From Algihabitans albus (GTDB lineage: Bacteria > Pseudomonadota > Alphaproteobacteria > Kiloniellales > DSM-21159), in assembly GCF_003572205.1 (NCBI RefSeq), contig NZ_QXNY01000005.1, positions 434,001 to 498,000 of the forward strand: a stretch of DNA of 64,000 nucleotides, in the 5' to 3' direction. Below the pieces are notes generated by a model. It had not been told where the DNA came from and made no database searches. It was given only the letters and a program-made list of their open reading frames with translations. The position numbers were made by a program, and so were the translations under genes. Positions 17,181-25,845 of this stretch are shown one piece after another. Position 1 is the stretch's first letter. Each line of letters starts with the position of its first letter.

Positions 17181-17274
17181 ATGCACCGCGTTTGAACCAG
17201 CCAGCCCAGGCGCTGGTCGTCTTCGATGGGCTTTATCGTTTCTAAATCATGATCATAAGGTAAGGAGTGAAGCA

Positions 17275-17973
17275 ATGAAGAAGTATCTGGCTTCGGCTGC
17301 GGTTATTGCGCTGATGAGCGGGGCCGCTGGAACCGCTGCGGCAGAAGAATGTCGCGTCACGAATGCCGAGTACGAGCAACAGGTGATGGAGAATCCCGAT
17401 CTGCGGGCCTCTTACACTGTGGATCTGTTGCGCGACATCCGCGAGCTGCGCGACGCCGCTCATACCCTCGCAGCCTACGGCAAGATCGATGCCTGCCAGA
17501 ACCTGGCTGAAACCATCAATACCATGGTGGAAAATCCCGAAGAGCTGCAGCGTGATATGCTGCAGGCCGAGGCAGTAGAACCTGCTGCCTACACCTTCGA
17601 TGAGGCCCAGGAGCTTGCACAGACGGAGTCACAGTTGCGTGTCGACCAGATGCTTGGCGCTGACGTCCGCGGCCAGAACAACGAAGTGATCGGCGAAATC
17701 AGCGATGTCGTCATCTCACCGACCGGAGAGTCGGCCTACGCAATCGTGGCCTACGGTGGTTTTCTCGGCATCGGTGAAGAAGAGTCGGCTGTGCCCTTCG
17801 ACGTCCTTAAGGCATCTCAGGACGGTGAAGTCTTTTTCCTGCCGATGACCGAAGAAAAGCTTGAGGGAGCCCCCCGTTTCGTCCGTGGCGACTTCGAGTG
17901 GTCCGCTGATCAGGAGTGGCTGCAGCAGAACGACGCCTTCTATCGGAATGTCGAGGCAGGCTCCTCTAACTAA
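17275..17973 (+). CDS. Exported PRC-barrel domain protein
   Basis: A 232-residue protein with a cleavable signal peptide (MKKYLASAAVIALMSGAAG, cut after TAAA). A helical region with one Cys pair (residues about 24 and 76) precedes a PRC-barrel domain (about residues 123-195: VRGQNNEVIGEISDVV...GFLGIGEEESAVPF). Periplasmic or surface PRC-barrel proteins are common stress and envelope proteins in this group. The start was fixed by AAGGAG 8 nt before ATG 17275, although the frame is open further upstream. A strong terminator follows. Confidence 0.85.
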   Translation: MKKYLASAAVIALMSGAAGTAAAEECRVTNAEYEQQVMENPDLRASYTVDLLRDIRELRDAAHTLAAYGKIDACQNLAETINTMVENPEELQRDMLQAEAVEPAAYTFDEAQELAQTESQLRVDQMLGADVRGQNNEVIGEISDVVISPTGESAYAIVAYGGFLGIGEEESAVPFDVLKASQDGEVFFLPMTEEKLEGAPRFVRGDFEWSADQEWLQQNDAFYRNVEAGSSN

Positions 17974-17997
17974 CATACGCCTTGATGTTCTTATCGG

Positions 17998-18035
17998 GAA
18001 AGGCTCGCGGTTCGGCGCGAGCCTTTCTCTTTTTC
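17998..18035 (+). terminator. Rho-independent terminator
   Basis: A perfect 12-bp stem (GAAAGGCTCGCG, loop GTTCGG) is followed by TCTTTTTCT. It ends the CsbD/PRC-barrel transcription unit and faces the converging Crp/Fnr gene. Confidence 0.9.
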
Positions 18036-18061
18036 TGAAAGCTCGGACCGTGCAGTGCCCT

Positions 18062-18799
18062 CTACAGAAACGGGCGTCGTTGGGTCGAAAGCTCGTTTGC
18101 TTGGGCGATTCGGCGAAGACCCTCAGCGTCGTGGATCTGCAGCAGTCGGCCTTCCCATGACAGGCATTGCTCGTCGCGCAGTCGTCGCAGTGTTTTGTTG
18201 GTGTGAACCAGCGAGAGCCCGAGTGTGTCGGCCAAATGCTGTTGGGTGAGCGGAAAGTCGAGTTTGTTACCTTCGGTCAGTCCCAGTTCCTCCGCTCGGT
18301 GGAAAAGATGCCAGAGGACGTGGGCAAGCCGCTCTTTCGCCGTCCGCTGACCCACTGACAGAAGATGTTCGTCGAGCAGGCGTTCCTCGCGCGCGGCCAG
18401 CCAGGTGACATCGAACGCCAGCGAGGGGAAGCCCTCGTAAAGGGTCCAGATCTGGTCGCGTGAGAAGACGCACAGCAGCATGGGTGTCAGAGCTTCAACA
18501 CCGTGACTCATTTCATTGAAAACGGATGCTTGCAGACCGATCAGGCCGCCCGGCAGCGCATAGTTCAGAATCTGACGTCGCCCGTCCGGCAGCGTCTTGT
18601 AGCGAAAGGCCCAACCCTTCAAGACCGTAAAGAGGTGGGGACTGTTCGCTTCCTCCAGAACGATCGGTGCGCCCGGCTCGACCGCCAACTCGCCCTGCTT
18701 GAAGCTCTCGATGAAAGACAGCTCGCTTTCCTCCATCTCACGAAAGCAGGAGCGCTTGTGATGAGGGCATTCCCTGCACTTGATCTGGCGAGGCGGCAC
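18062..18799 (-). CDS. Crp/Fnr-family regulator with four FNR-like cysteines
   Basis: A 245-residue Crp/Fnr regulator with an N-terminal sensor barrel and a C-terminal helix-turn-helix (LTQQHLADTLGLSLVHTNKT). Cys8, Cys11, Cys18 and Cys110 match the order and spacing of the [4Fe-4S] ligands of FNR (20, 23, 29, 122). Oxygen or redox sensing is therefore plausible, though not proven. ATG 18799 begins the cysteine-rich N-terminus directly. It converges with the PRC-barrel gene and is divergent from the receiver-like gene at 18974. Confidence 0.85.
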   Translation of the reverse strand: MPPRQIKCRECPHHKRSCFREMEESELSFIESFKQGELAVEPGAPIVLEEANSPHLFTVLKGWAFRYKTLPDGRRQILNYALPGGLIGLQASVFNEMSHGVEALTPMLLCVFSRDQIWTLYEGFPSLAFDVTWLAAREERLLDEHLLSVGQRTAKERLAHVLWHLFHRAEELGLTEGNKLDFPLTQQHLADTLGLSLVHTNKTLRRLRDEQCLSWEGRLLQIHDAEGLRRIAQANELSTQRRPFL

Positions 18800-18973
18800 G
18801 TTTCGACCCTCCGATACTTATTCGTCAGATTCCTACGGACGTTTGTCATTTGACAAAGACAGACCCTCTAGCAGGCACTAGCGTCCGTCTACCGCGAATT
18901 CGCTACTGGCCCTGCAATGCTGGCTTGCTGGCTGCGAAATCGACCCAAAAGCTAGCCAAAGGCACACCTGCGT

Positions 18974-19360
18974 ATGCGCACAACCTCCGATATGAAAGCC
19001 GTCGTTTTGCTGCATGACGATGATTGCGCCGCGTTTCAACTCGACGGTTGGCTGCAGGAGTGCGGAACAAAGACGGTTTACAGCGCCCGAAGCCTGGCCA
19101 ACGTAGAGGCTGCTCTGGTGGGCGGCAGTATCGATTTGGCGATCGTCCTGATGAACGAAAGCTGGGGCACTGCGGACGGCGTTCTTCAACAGTTGGGTAT
19201 GGCTCAGGTGCCCGTGCTCGTTCTTGACAGTTCTTCGAATTACGTTTCCGCGCAGCACGACTGCAAGCCGGCCGAAGCGCGAAAGGTCGCGATTGATCGT
19301 TTCCCGAGAGATCGCGATTCGCTCGAGACGGCGATCAAGCGGGCGATGACTGCGTCCTAG
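18974..19360 (+). CDS. Degenerate response-regulator receiver-like protein
   Basis: A 128-residue single-domain protein that looks like a receiver fold. An acidic cluster follows strand 1 (LLHDDD), and a hydrophobic strand 3 ends VLMNE where an active receiver has its phospho-acceptor Asp. That position is Asn here, and the usual conserved Lys after strand 5 is not evident. It may be a phosphorylation-independent adaptor. ATG 18974 and an in-frame ATG at 18992 are both possible. It precedes the HWE kinase gene by 87 nt on the same strand. Confidence 0.5.
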   Translation: MRTTSDMKAVVLLHDDDCAAFQLDGWLQECGTKTVYSARSLANVEAALVGGSIDLAIVLMNESWGTADGVLQQLGMAQVPVLVLDSSSNYVSAQHDCKPAEARKVAIDRFPRDRDSLETAIKRAMTAS

Positions 19361-19447
19361 TCACCGCTGCGCTCCCGTCTCTGACGTTCCTGACCTCCAA
19401 ACCTCTGCGTCTCCGTCAACGGAGGCCGTTCGCGTTCAAGGAGCACT

Positions 19448-21292
19448 ATGGCGTCGCCATTCGAAACGCCAAGCGCAATCGATGGTCTTATGCCCGTTGG
19501 TGCCGCGATGTCGTGGCGCGTCGATTACATATGGCTGCATACCGTCGCGGATACGGCAATTGCGATTGCCTGTGTCTGCGCCGGCCTTAGCGTCTTGCGC
19601 CTTGCCTTTTGGAATGGCCGTCGCACCATCGGGGACATTGGTCTTCTCGTCGTCACAGCCGCGTGCGCGCTGATGCTGGGACTGGTTCACATGGCGAGCG
19701 TCATTACGCTCTGGCAGCCTTGGCACCTTTCCTTCGGTGCACTCAAGACGGCAGCAGCTCTCGTTTCGATCTGCGCAGCCTGGATACTGGCCAGGCGTGC
19801 CTTTGGCGCAACTAGAAAGCCGGCGAACCTTGCGCCGACTGCACCGCTGGCATTGGTGGAGGGAAGAACGCCACAAGACAAGGATGCGGAGCAAGCATTT
19901 CGCGAGGTTTCAGACAGCCTGTCATTTGATGACGCCAAGAGTGCACAGCTCACCTCGCGACAAGCCTTTTTCGAGATCGCCACCGAGAATGCGCAGATCA
20001 CTTTGTTCTGCCAGGACCGAGATCTCCGCTATCTCTGGGTTCACAATCCGAGGTTAGGCTATTCAGTCGAGGAACTCGTGGGTCTTACCGATTTCGATGT
20101 TCTGCCGAAGCAGGGGCGCGACCGAATCATCGAGGTCAAGTACCGGGTCTTCGCGACGGGGGAACCGGAGACCTTCGAGGTCGAAGTCCCTGAGGGCGAC
20201 AGTACCTCGTGGTTCCAAGTGACCACCACTCCGCTGAAGAATGATTCGGAAGAGGTGGTGAGCATTGTCTCGACCGCCGTCGATATCACCCGGGCCAAGC
20301 GGCTTGAAACCATGCGTCGAGATCTGACCGGCAGATTGTCCGAAACCATCCAGCGCTTGTCTGTGGCGTTGCGGGCAACGGGTGTTTTCGTCTTCAGTCA
20401 AGACCAGGATCTGCGATATCTGTGGGTGAGTGCACCCAACGACACTTTAGGACTACGGGTAGGCGATCTGGAGACGGAGCGGCAGGCAGACACAGCCGGA
20501 TTACGCAGTATTTCCTTGAAGCGCCAAGTAATGGAAAGCGGTGGTGGCGCGATGGACGAGATCGCAGTGAACGACGCGGAGCAGTCACGGTGGTTCCAGC
20601 TGAACGTCGAGCCAACACGGGGAGGCGATGGGCAGATTGTCGGCGTGACAGGCGCTCTAACGGACATCACGACACTTAAGCGACACGAAGAGCAGATGCG
20701 TGTTGTCATGCGCGAACTCTCCCATCGTTCGAAAAACCTTCTGGCTGTTATTCAGGCTGTGGCGCGGCAGACAGCTCAGACCGCGCCGGATCTCGATGTC
20801 TTTGTTCGAGGTTTCGCCGACCGGCTTCGGTCCATCGCCCTGGCCCAAGACCTCCTCGTCGCCGTTGATTGGGAGTCGACCACGCTCAATGGCCTGATCG
20901 AGGGGCAACTCAATCCTTACCTCCCTCGGGAGGGGGGCCGGGTTCGTGTCGAGGGACCGCCGGTATCTCTTTCGGCGCAAGCGACCCAAACATTAGCGCT
21001 CGCCTTTCACGAGCTGACAACTAACGCCATCAAGTACGGTGCTTTGTCGAACGAGCGAGGAACGCTCGAGGTGGTATGGTGCCTGACCCAGCGTGATGGC
21101 GAGAGTTACCTGCAGCTATGCTGGCGAGAGCTCGGCGGACCATTGGTGAGTGAGCCTCTGACTCGCGGGTTCGGACGCACGGTGATCGAGGATAACGTAG
21201 CAACGGTTTTGTCTGCAGATATCACGCTGTCCTTTGCACCGGAAGGTTTGGAGGCCCGCTTCGAAATCCCAAGCAAGAATCTAGCCGTGTAG
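19448..21292 (+). CDS. HWE-type sensor histidine kinase with two PAS domains
   Basis: A 614-residue membrane kinase. Three transmembrane helices (about residues 33-55, 60-86, 95-118) resemble the ethylene-receptor-type sensor module. Two PAS domains (about 170-285 and 300-420) precede an HWE/HisKA_2 kinase core with the H-box RELSHRSKNLLAVIQ, the N-box HELTTNAIKYGALS and RGFGRTVIE. HWE-family kinases feed PhyR in the alphaproteobacterial stress response, and phyR lies 1.5 kb downstream, so it is a good candidate upstream kinase. AAGGAG precedes ATG 19448. Confidence 0.87.
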   Translation: MASPFETPSAIDGLMPVGAAMSWRVDYIWLHTVADTAIAIACVCAGLSVLRLAFWNGRRTIGDIGLLVVTAACALMLGLVHMASVITLWQPWHLSFGALKTAAALVSICAAWILARRAFGATRKPANLAPTAPLALVEGRTPQDKDAEQAFREVSDSLSFDDAKSAQLTSRQAFFEIATENAQITLFCQDRDLRYLWVHNPRLGYSVEELVGLTDFDVLPKQGRDRIIEVKYRVFATGEPETFEVEVPEGDSTSWFQVTTTPLKNDSEEVVSIVSTAVDITRAKRLETMRRDLTGRLSETIQRLSVALRATGVFVFSQDQDLRYLWVSAPNDTLGLRVGDLETERQADTAGLRSISLKRQVMESGGGAMDEIAVNDAEQSRWFQLNVEPTRGGDGQIVGVTGALTDITTLKRHEEQMRVVMRELSHRSKNLLAVIQAVARQTAQTAPDLDVFVRGFADRLRSIALAQDLLVAVDWESTTLNGLIEGQLNPYLPREGGRVRVEGPPVSLSAQATQTLALAFHELTTNAIKYGALSNERGTLEVVWCLTQRDGESYLQLCWRELGGPLVSEPLTRGFGRTVIEDNVATVLSADITLSFAPEGLEARFEIPSKNLAV

Positions 21293-21296
21293 TAGC

Positions 21297-21539
21297 TCAA
21301 TCACCGTGACTTCCGATCGACGCTCCCATCAGTTCGCTGTGCGACTTCAGGAGCGGTTCGCCATCGAACCGCTCGACAAGGTAAGCTGGATTTCCCGAGT
21401 TTGCCGATCTCTCGAGTGGTCCACAGGGGCCATCGCGACTGACGCGATGCCGATAGACTTCTCGAACGATTCCGCGCCGCACTGTACCGGCGGCATCTTT
21501 CCATCTGACCATCGATCCTATGCGATACGGATTGGACAT
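21297..21539 (-). CDS. DUF2945 / HVA1-like TUDOR-domain small protein
   Basis: An 80-residue protein with a strand-rich fold: GSMVRWKDAAGTVRRGIV near the start and NPAYLVERFDGE toward the end. This matches the small DUF2945 (hypervirulence-associated TUDOR domain) family, of unknown role and often found with stress genes. ATG 21539 was chosen because the domain begins there; the frame extends to an ATG at 21611. It is tail-to-tail with the HWE kinase, 4 nt apart. Confidence 0.7.
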   Translation of the reverse strand: MSNPYRIGSMVRWKDAAGTVRRGIVREVYRHRVSRDGPCGPLERSANSGNPAYLVERFDGEPLLKSHSELMGASIGSHGD

Positions 21540-21817
21540 AACTAAAGCCGTCACTTTGTTTGCTTTCCGCTGAATTCCATTCCCCTTACTCGAGAACACA
21601 ACTTGTCTCACGTACTCTGGGTTCCGAAGCTCAAGACGAATTGATGTCGATGGACTGGGGGAGACAGCAGTATCTGTCTACAAGCCGACTTGCGGTCGGT
21701 TGTTGTGGGGCTTGGTATAGGCGTCGCCGTGGCGGTAATTCCGGCCGGCGATCACGCGTCTTTGGCACAGCCGCAGAATCATGCGGTCGTACGGGTACCC
21801 TAGAGAACGGGACCGTC

Positions 21818-22372
21818 CTAAGCCGCGGGATCTACCTGCACGGCCCCGAGCGACCGCAGCGCTGAGGAATCGGCACTGCGGTCTTGTCGCTCGGAAGAGT
21901 CGACCTGCAGAAGTTCCGCCAACCGCAGTCGAGCCCTGTTTACCCGGCTCTTTACTGTCCCGGTTGCGACACCCGCTATCTCTGCCGCTTCCTCATAGGC
22001 AAAACCTGCAGCGCCGACCAGAAGTACAGCTTCACGTTGTTCGTCCGGCAGACGAAGGAGGGCGCGGTGCAGGTCCCGCATGGCAAGTTGGCCGGGCTGC
22101 TCCGGGACACTCGCCAGGTTTGCGGCGAACGTGCCCTCGACGTCCTCGACTTCGTGTCGCCTTTTCCGGAATTCGGAAAAATAGGCGTTGCGAAGGATGG
22201 TGAAAAGCCAGGCACGCAGGTTGGTGCCTTCCTGGAACTTGTCGAGGTTGGCGAGAGCCTTCATCAACGCTTCCTGGACAAGATCGTCGGCGCGGTGCGT
22301 GTCTCCACAGAGCGAGATAGCAAAAGCGCGGAGCGGAGACAGTTCGGCAACAAGTTGCTCGCGTATCGACAT
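21818..22372 (-). CDS. ecfG: General stress response ECF sigma factor EcfG
   Basis: A 184-residue ECF sigma factor of the EcfG type. Region 2 contains ADDLVQEALMKALANLDKF and LRAWLFTILRN; region 4 contains LPDEQREAVLLVGAAGFAYE and GTVKSRVNRARLRL. It directs RNA polymerase to GGAAC-N16/17-CGTT promoters. Its ATG is 1 nt after the nepR stop, so the two are co-translated. Under stress, phosphorylated PhyR should sequester NepR and release this factor. The divergent phyR and many promoters of the consensus nearby support the assignment. Confidence 0.93.
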   Translation of the reverse strand: MSIREQLVAELSPLRAFAISLCGDTHRADDLVQEALMKALANLDKFQEGTNLRAWLFTILRNAYFSEFRKRRHEVEDVEGTFAANLASVPEQPGQLAMRDLHRALLRLPDEQREAVLLVGAAGFAYEEAAEIAGVATGTVKSRVNRARLRLAELLQVDSSERQDRSADSSALRSLGAVQVDPAA

Positions 22373-22373
22373 T

Positions 22374-22667
22374 CTACGGCCTCTCTTGATCGTCTGATGA
22401 TCGTAGGCCGGAGCTCTTACTGCCGTCTGCTGTTTCGGAGGAATCTAGCTGTTTGAGTAGCTCGAGCAGTCGGTCTGGCACGGGTTCCTGGACCAGGCCG
22501 TCATACATCCTTCGCAGTTCCGTTCCGATGTGGGCGAGTTGGCTGTCCTCCAGTTGGCCGGATGTTGTCGTCTTAGCGCTGTCGTCGGGAGTTGCCTTGC
22601 CGCCGACTCGTGGCGATTGATTCCCGTCGGCTGGCACCGATGAAGGCTTTTTAGTGTCAGATCCCAT
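22374..22667 (-). CDS. nepR: Anti-sigma factor NepR
   Basis: A 97-residue protein: a disordered polar first half, then the NepR core HIGTELRRMYDGLVQEPVPD (residues 46-65), and LLELLKQLD. NepR binds EcfG in unstressed cells and is displaced by phosphorylated PhyR. ATG 22667 gives a normal NepR length; the frame continues upstream through the intergenic region without family sequence. A near-consensus sigma-EcfG site (22733-22757) lies upstream, consistent with autoregulation. Confidence 0.92.
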   Translation of the reverse strand: MGSDTKKPSSVPADGNQSPRVGGKATPDDSAKTTTSGQLEDSQLAHIGTELRRMYDGLVQEPVPDRLLELLKQLDSSETADGSKSSGLRSSDDQERP

Positions 22668-22732
22668 AGTCTGAACCCTATAATGGAACAGCGGCCGACC
22701 ATCCGCTTTGCCGCATGGCCCCAAAGTATTGA

Positions 22733-22757
22733 AACTTATGACGCCAAAATCGGTTCC
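22733..22757 (-). promoter_or_regulatory. Near-consensus sigma-EcfG promoter for nepR-ecfG
   Basis: The minus strand reads GGAAC, 16 nt, AGTT: the -35 is exact and one mismatch lies in the -10. It sits about 66 nt before the nepR start and 30 nt from the divergent phyR promoter. Confidence 0.55.
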
Positions 22758-22787
22758 CGACACGCGATCATTTTTTGCAGCGGCAAT

Positions 22788-22812
22788 GGAACCGGATGAG
22801 CCAGCGGGCGTT
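22788..22812 (+). promoter_or_regulatory. Candidate sigma-EcfG promoter for phyR
   Basis: GGAAC, exactly 16 nt, CGTT, ending 41 nt before the phyR ATG. Autoregulation of phyR by EcfG is the established arrangement in this system. Confidence 0.85.
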
Positions 22813-22853
22813 AAGTTGTGTAATTGTACACCAACCTGCACTGAAGGTGCGAC

Positions 22854-23678
22854 ATGACGCTCTCCCAGGCCGTCGCCGACAACCTGCCGTTTTTGCGGCG
22901 ATTCTCTCGCGCCTTGACAGGTAGTCAGGATCGTGGAGATCGCTACGTTGCGGCAGTACTGGAGGCGCTTGTCGAAGACCCGAATGTCCTCGAAGGTATG
23001 GACAACCGTCGTTTGGCATTGTATCGCCTGCTGCTGACGGTCTGGGGATCGGTCAATGGCGAGAACGAGGTCGCTGGACATCCCAAAGCCAGTGGAGACA
23101 AGCGTTTGGAGAGCATTGCTCCGCAATCACGCCAGGTTTTTCTGCTGGCGACAGTTGAACGCTTCTCCATGCCCGATATAGCGAGCATCTTGAATATTTC
23201 CGAGGCGGATGCTCAGGATCTGCTGGAGCAGGCCGGGCGAGAGATCGCTGCGCAGGTCGCAACGCAAGTCCTGATTATCGAAGATGAACCCTTGATCGCC
23301 CTCGATCTCAAGGGCCTCGTGGAGAGCTTGGGGCATACCGTTCAGGGTATCTCACGAACTCAAGCTGAGGCGGAGACGGCTGCGCTCGAGCAACCACCAG
23401 GGTTGATTCTGGCCGACGTCCAACTCGCAGACGACAGCTCGGGTGTGGATGCCGTCAAAAACATTCTGGAACACTTTGCGACGCCGGTGATTTTCATCAC
23501 GGCTCACCCGGAGCGACTGCTCACAGGCGAAAAGCCGGAGCCAGCGTTCCTGATCACAAAGCCGTTTGATACCGGAGCCGTCAAGGCAGTGATCAGTCAA
23601 GCGCTGTTCTTCAACGTGAAAAGCGGTGCCTCCAGTGCGACTGAAGTGAGTTCCAGCACGCAAGCTTCCATGGTTTAG
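22854..23678 (+). CDS. phyR: Stress response anti-anti-sigma regulator PhyR
   Basis: A 274-residue protein joining an N-terminal EcfG-like sigma-mimic domain (about 1-125) to a C-terminal receiver (about 138-258). The receiver shows the acidic pocket (LIIEDEP), the acceptor Asp in LILADVQL, the Thr in FITAHP and the Lys in LITKPF. On phosphorylation the sigma-like domain binds NepR and frees EcfG. A short Ser-rich C-terminal tail is extra. It is divergent from nepR-ecfG with a shared 186-nt regulatory region. Confidence 0.94.
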   Translation: MTLSQAVADNLPFLRRFSRALTGSQDRGDRYVAAVLEALVEDPNVLEGMDNRRLALYRLLLTVWGSVNGENEVAGHPKASGDKRLESIAPQSRQVFLLATVERFSMPDIASILNISEADAQDLLEQAGREIAAQVATQVLIIEDEPLIALDLKGLVESLGHTVQGISRTQAEAETAALEQPPGLILADVQLADDSSGVDAVKNILEHFATPVIFITAHPERLLTGEKPEPAFLITKPFDTGAVKAVISQALFFNVKSGASSATEVSSSTQASMV

Positions 23679-23844
23679 GGCGCTGCCGCTCAGACCAGCG
23701 CGGCTGAGCCGACCGGAGTCGCAGCTCCTTTCATCGAGGCAGCCAAGGGAACGACGCAGGGCCCAACAGTCAGCTTTGCAGTAAACCAGAGCGGTGCGCG
23801 AGGCTTTGCTTTGGAGGGGCTGGGCGTGCGGTGGGGAGTGGAAC

Positions 23845-24285
23845 ATGAGCATCTTTAAACGTTTGAAGGCGGACCACGAACTTCAACGGAGGCTCGCGGA
23901 GCGGATCATGCAAACGTCCGGCGATAGCCCGGATAGGCGTGACGCATTTGCCACGCTGAAGCGCGAAATCGAAGCTCACGCCAGCGCTGAAGAGCAATCG
24001 CTCTACGCTACGATGATGGCATTGCCCGCCGGCCAGCCGAAGGCGCGCCACTCGACGGCGGAGCACAAGGAAGCTGCCGATATACTGGAAGAGCTGACGC
24101 AGCTCGAGATGTCGAGCGGTGCTTGGCTACGTAGATTCGAGCACCTGAAGCAGCGTTTGGAGCATCATCTCGACGAAGAGGAGAGGGAGATTTTTCCGGC
24201 CGCCAACAAGCTGCTTTCGAGCTCAGACGTGACGGATCTGGCCGTGATCTTCGACGAGCGAAAGGCCCTGAAGCTGAAAGACTGA
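23845..24285 (+). CDS. Hemerythrin HHE domain protein
   Basis: A 146-residue four-helix protein with the hemerythrin ligand pattern: DHELQRRL near the start, HASAEEQSLY, HSTAEHKEAA and HHLDEEEREIFP, supplying His and Glu ligands for a di-iron site. Such proteins bind O2, NO or oxidants. GGGGAG precedes ATG 23845; the frame upstream is open but carries no family sequence. It follows phyR on the same strand by 166 nt. Confidence 0.88.
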   Translation: MSIFKRLKADHELQRRLAERIMQTSGDSPDRRDAFATLKREIEAHASAEEQSLYATMMALPAGQPKARHSTAEHKEAADILEELTQLEMSSGAWLRRFEHLKQRLEHHLDEEEREIFPAANKLLSSSDVTDLAVIFDERKALKLKD

Positions 24286-24389
24286 CGTCGCCCGCTCCCG
24301 CGCGCGAAGGCCACTTGGTTCTATGAATATGATTATGTGAAAGGCGAGAGAGTGCTTCAGCAGTCGATTCTGTATGAGACGAGCCGAGC

Positions 24390-24965
24390 ATGGAAGAAGA
24401 AGAGAACCTCACCGATCTGGTCAGACGACTGCGCGATGAGGCAGACGACGGCCAGGTAACGCTTGATGACGCGATGAAGGCAATTGGGTCCCGCGCAATC
24501 GGGCCGCTGCTATTCATTCCTTCGCTGTTGGCCATTTCGCCGATCGGCGAAATTCCTGGGATGTCGATCGTTTTAGCTTCGGTGATTATCCTGGTCGCAG
24601 CTCAGAGCATTGTATCCAGCGACCACATTTGGCTCCCAGAGGTTCTTAGAAAGAAGAAGCTGCCGCCCGATACTTGGAGTGCGGCGCTCGATAAGGCCGA
24701 GCGATGGACGAAGCCGCTCGACCGCTACTTCGGGCGACGGCTATCGACCTTAGTTCGGCCGCCTATTCCCAGCTTGATCGCCGCAGTGTGCATTGTCTTG
24801 GCTGCTGCCATCGTGCCCCTGGCGCTGATTCCTTTCGCTGTCGCCGCCCCGGCAGGGGCGGTTCTTCTATTCTCCATCGGTCTCGTGACCCGTGACGGCC
24901 TCGTCATCGTTTGTGGGGGTGCGGTGGCGGTTGCAGCCATCGTATGGGCAGCCTCAACACTATAG
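24390..24965 (+). CDS. ExoD-like exopolysaccharide synthesis protein
   Basis: A 191-residue membrane protein of the ExoD family. A soluble N-terminus (TLDDAMKAIGSRAIGPLLFI) is followed by hydrophobic segments, with the conserved block PSLLAISPIGEIPGMSI (about 44-60), and a C-terminal helix cluster. ExoD affects exopolysaccharide output in rhizobia; the biochemical role is unknown. No sigma-EcfG site was seen directly upstream. Confidence 0.85.
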   Translation: MEEEENLTDLVRRLRDEADDGQVTLDDAMKAIGSRAIGPLLFIPSLLAISPIGEIPGMSIVLASVIILVAAQSIVSSDHIWLPEVLRKKKLPPDTWSAALDKAERWTKPLDRYFGRRLSTLVRPPIPSLIAAVCIVLAAAIVPLALIPFAVAAPAGAVLLFSIGLVTRDGLVIVCGGAVAVAAIVWAASTL

Positions 24966-25046
24966 GAGTAAGGCAGCTTTTGCTGCGCCTTCGTTCGACA
25001 ACACGAGCGATCTGGATTGTAAGTGTATGACGAAAGGTCTGCCGCG

Positions 25047-25583
25047 ATGAGGAAGAGGTGGGTTTTCGCTTGGGCCGGTCTTCTGGCCCTTTTTTGGACA
25101 GTTTCGGTGTCGGCAAACGACTACGGGCTGCCGCGCTCAGTTCAAGTCGGTGAACGTGAACTCGACATCAACGGCTATGGTAAGCGAGAGATCTTGTTTT
25201 TCGATGCTTATGCCTGCGCTCTCTATCTTGCTCGGCCGAGCAGCGACGCCAGTTTCATCATGAGTGGTGATATATCGACGGCCATCGTAGTTAGAGTGCT
25301 CGCGAACGACCCCCCTGACGAGTTCCCGGACAAATGGGATGAAATTCTCAGGCAGGAGATATCCGGCAGAGCCTATCGTCGGCTAGAGAAGGCGTTCGAA
25401 AGACTGTCGACGGGAGATAAGATTCAGTTTCTGTATGGGCCCGGCCAAGGCACTCGCGTGCTGCTGAACGACAAGCAAGTCGTGAGCGATCCTGGTCATG
25501 GCTTGATGGTAGAGATTCTGGATCACTGGATTGGTAGTGATCCCGTCTCAATCGATCTGGCGAGTGCGTTGCTCGCGCGCTAG
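25047..25583 (+). CDS. Exported chalcone-isomerase-like protein
   Basis: A 178-residue protein with a signal peptide (RKRWVFAWAGLLALFWTVSV, cut near SAN) and a chalcone isomerase-like fold (GYGKREILFFDAYACALYL, then the GDISTAIVVRV region and PGQGTRVLLNDKQV). Bacterial exported members are not true chalcone isomerases and probably bind lipids or fatty acids. ATG 25047 directly precedes the signal; an upstream GTG at 25023 is in frame. GAAAGG is the likely ribosome site. Confidence 0.8.
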   Translation: MRKRWVFAWAGLLALFWTVSVSANDYGLPRSVQVGERELDINGYGKREILFFDAYACALYLARPSSDASFIMSGDISTAIVVRVLANDPPDEFPDKWDEILRQEISGRAYRRLEKAFERLSTGDKIQFLYGPGQGTRVLLNDKQVVSDPGHGLMVEILDHWIGSDPVSIDLASALLAR

Positions 25584-25710
25584 ATGAGCCGTGAACGCTC
25601 TGCTAGCCAGCCATCATTCTCGGTAGCAGTTAGGTTAAGAAAGGTAGCCGTTCCGTTGAAAGGATTTTCTGGACGTTAGGCGCGCCAACTCCATGGCTTC
25701 TATGGCAGAA

Positions 25711-25745
25711 GGGGATGCGTCGCCTTCTCGAGCTAACGCATCCCC
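25711..25745. terminator. Hairpin between convergent genes
   Basis: Perfect 10-bp arms (GGGGATGCGT and its complement) enclose a 15-nt loop. It lies between the converging chalcone-isomerase-like and entericidin-like genes and has no T-run. It is a plausible shared transcription end. Confidence 0.45.
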
Positions 25746-25845
25746 AAGAGACTAACTGTCATGACGAAACCGGCGACACTTCCTGTTTCACCGATCAGTA
25801 CACAGCTAATCTCCTGCATGGGGTCAGGCTACTTGCCAGACGGAC

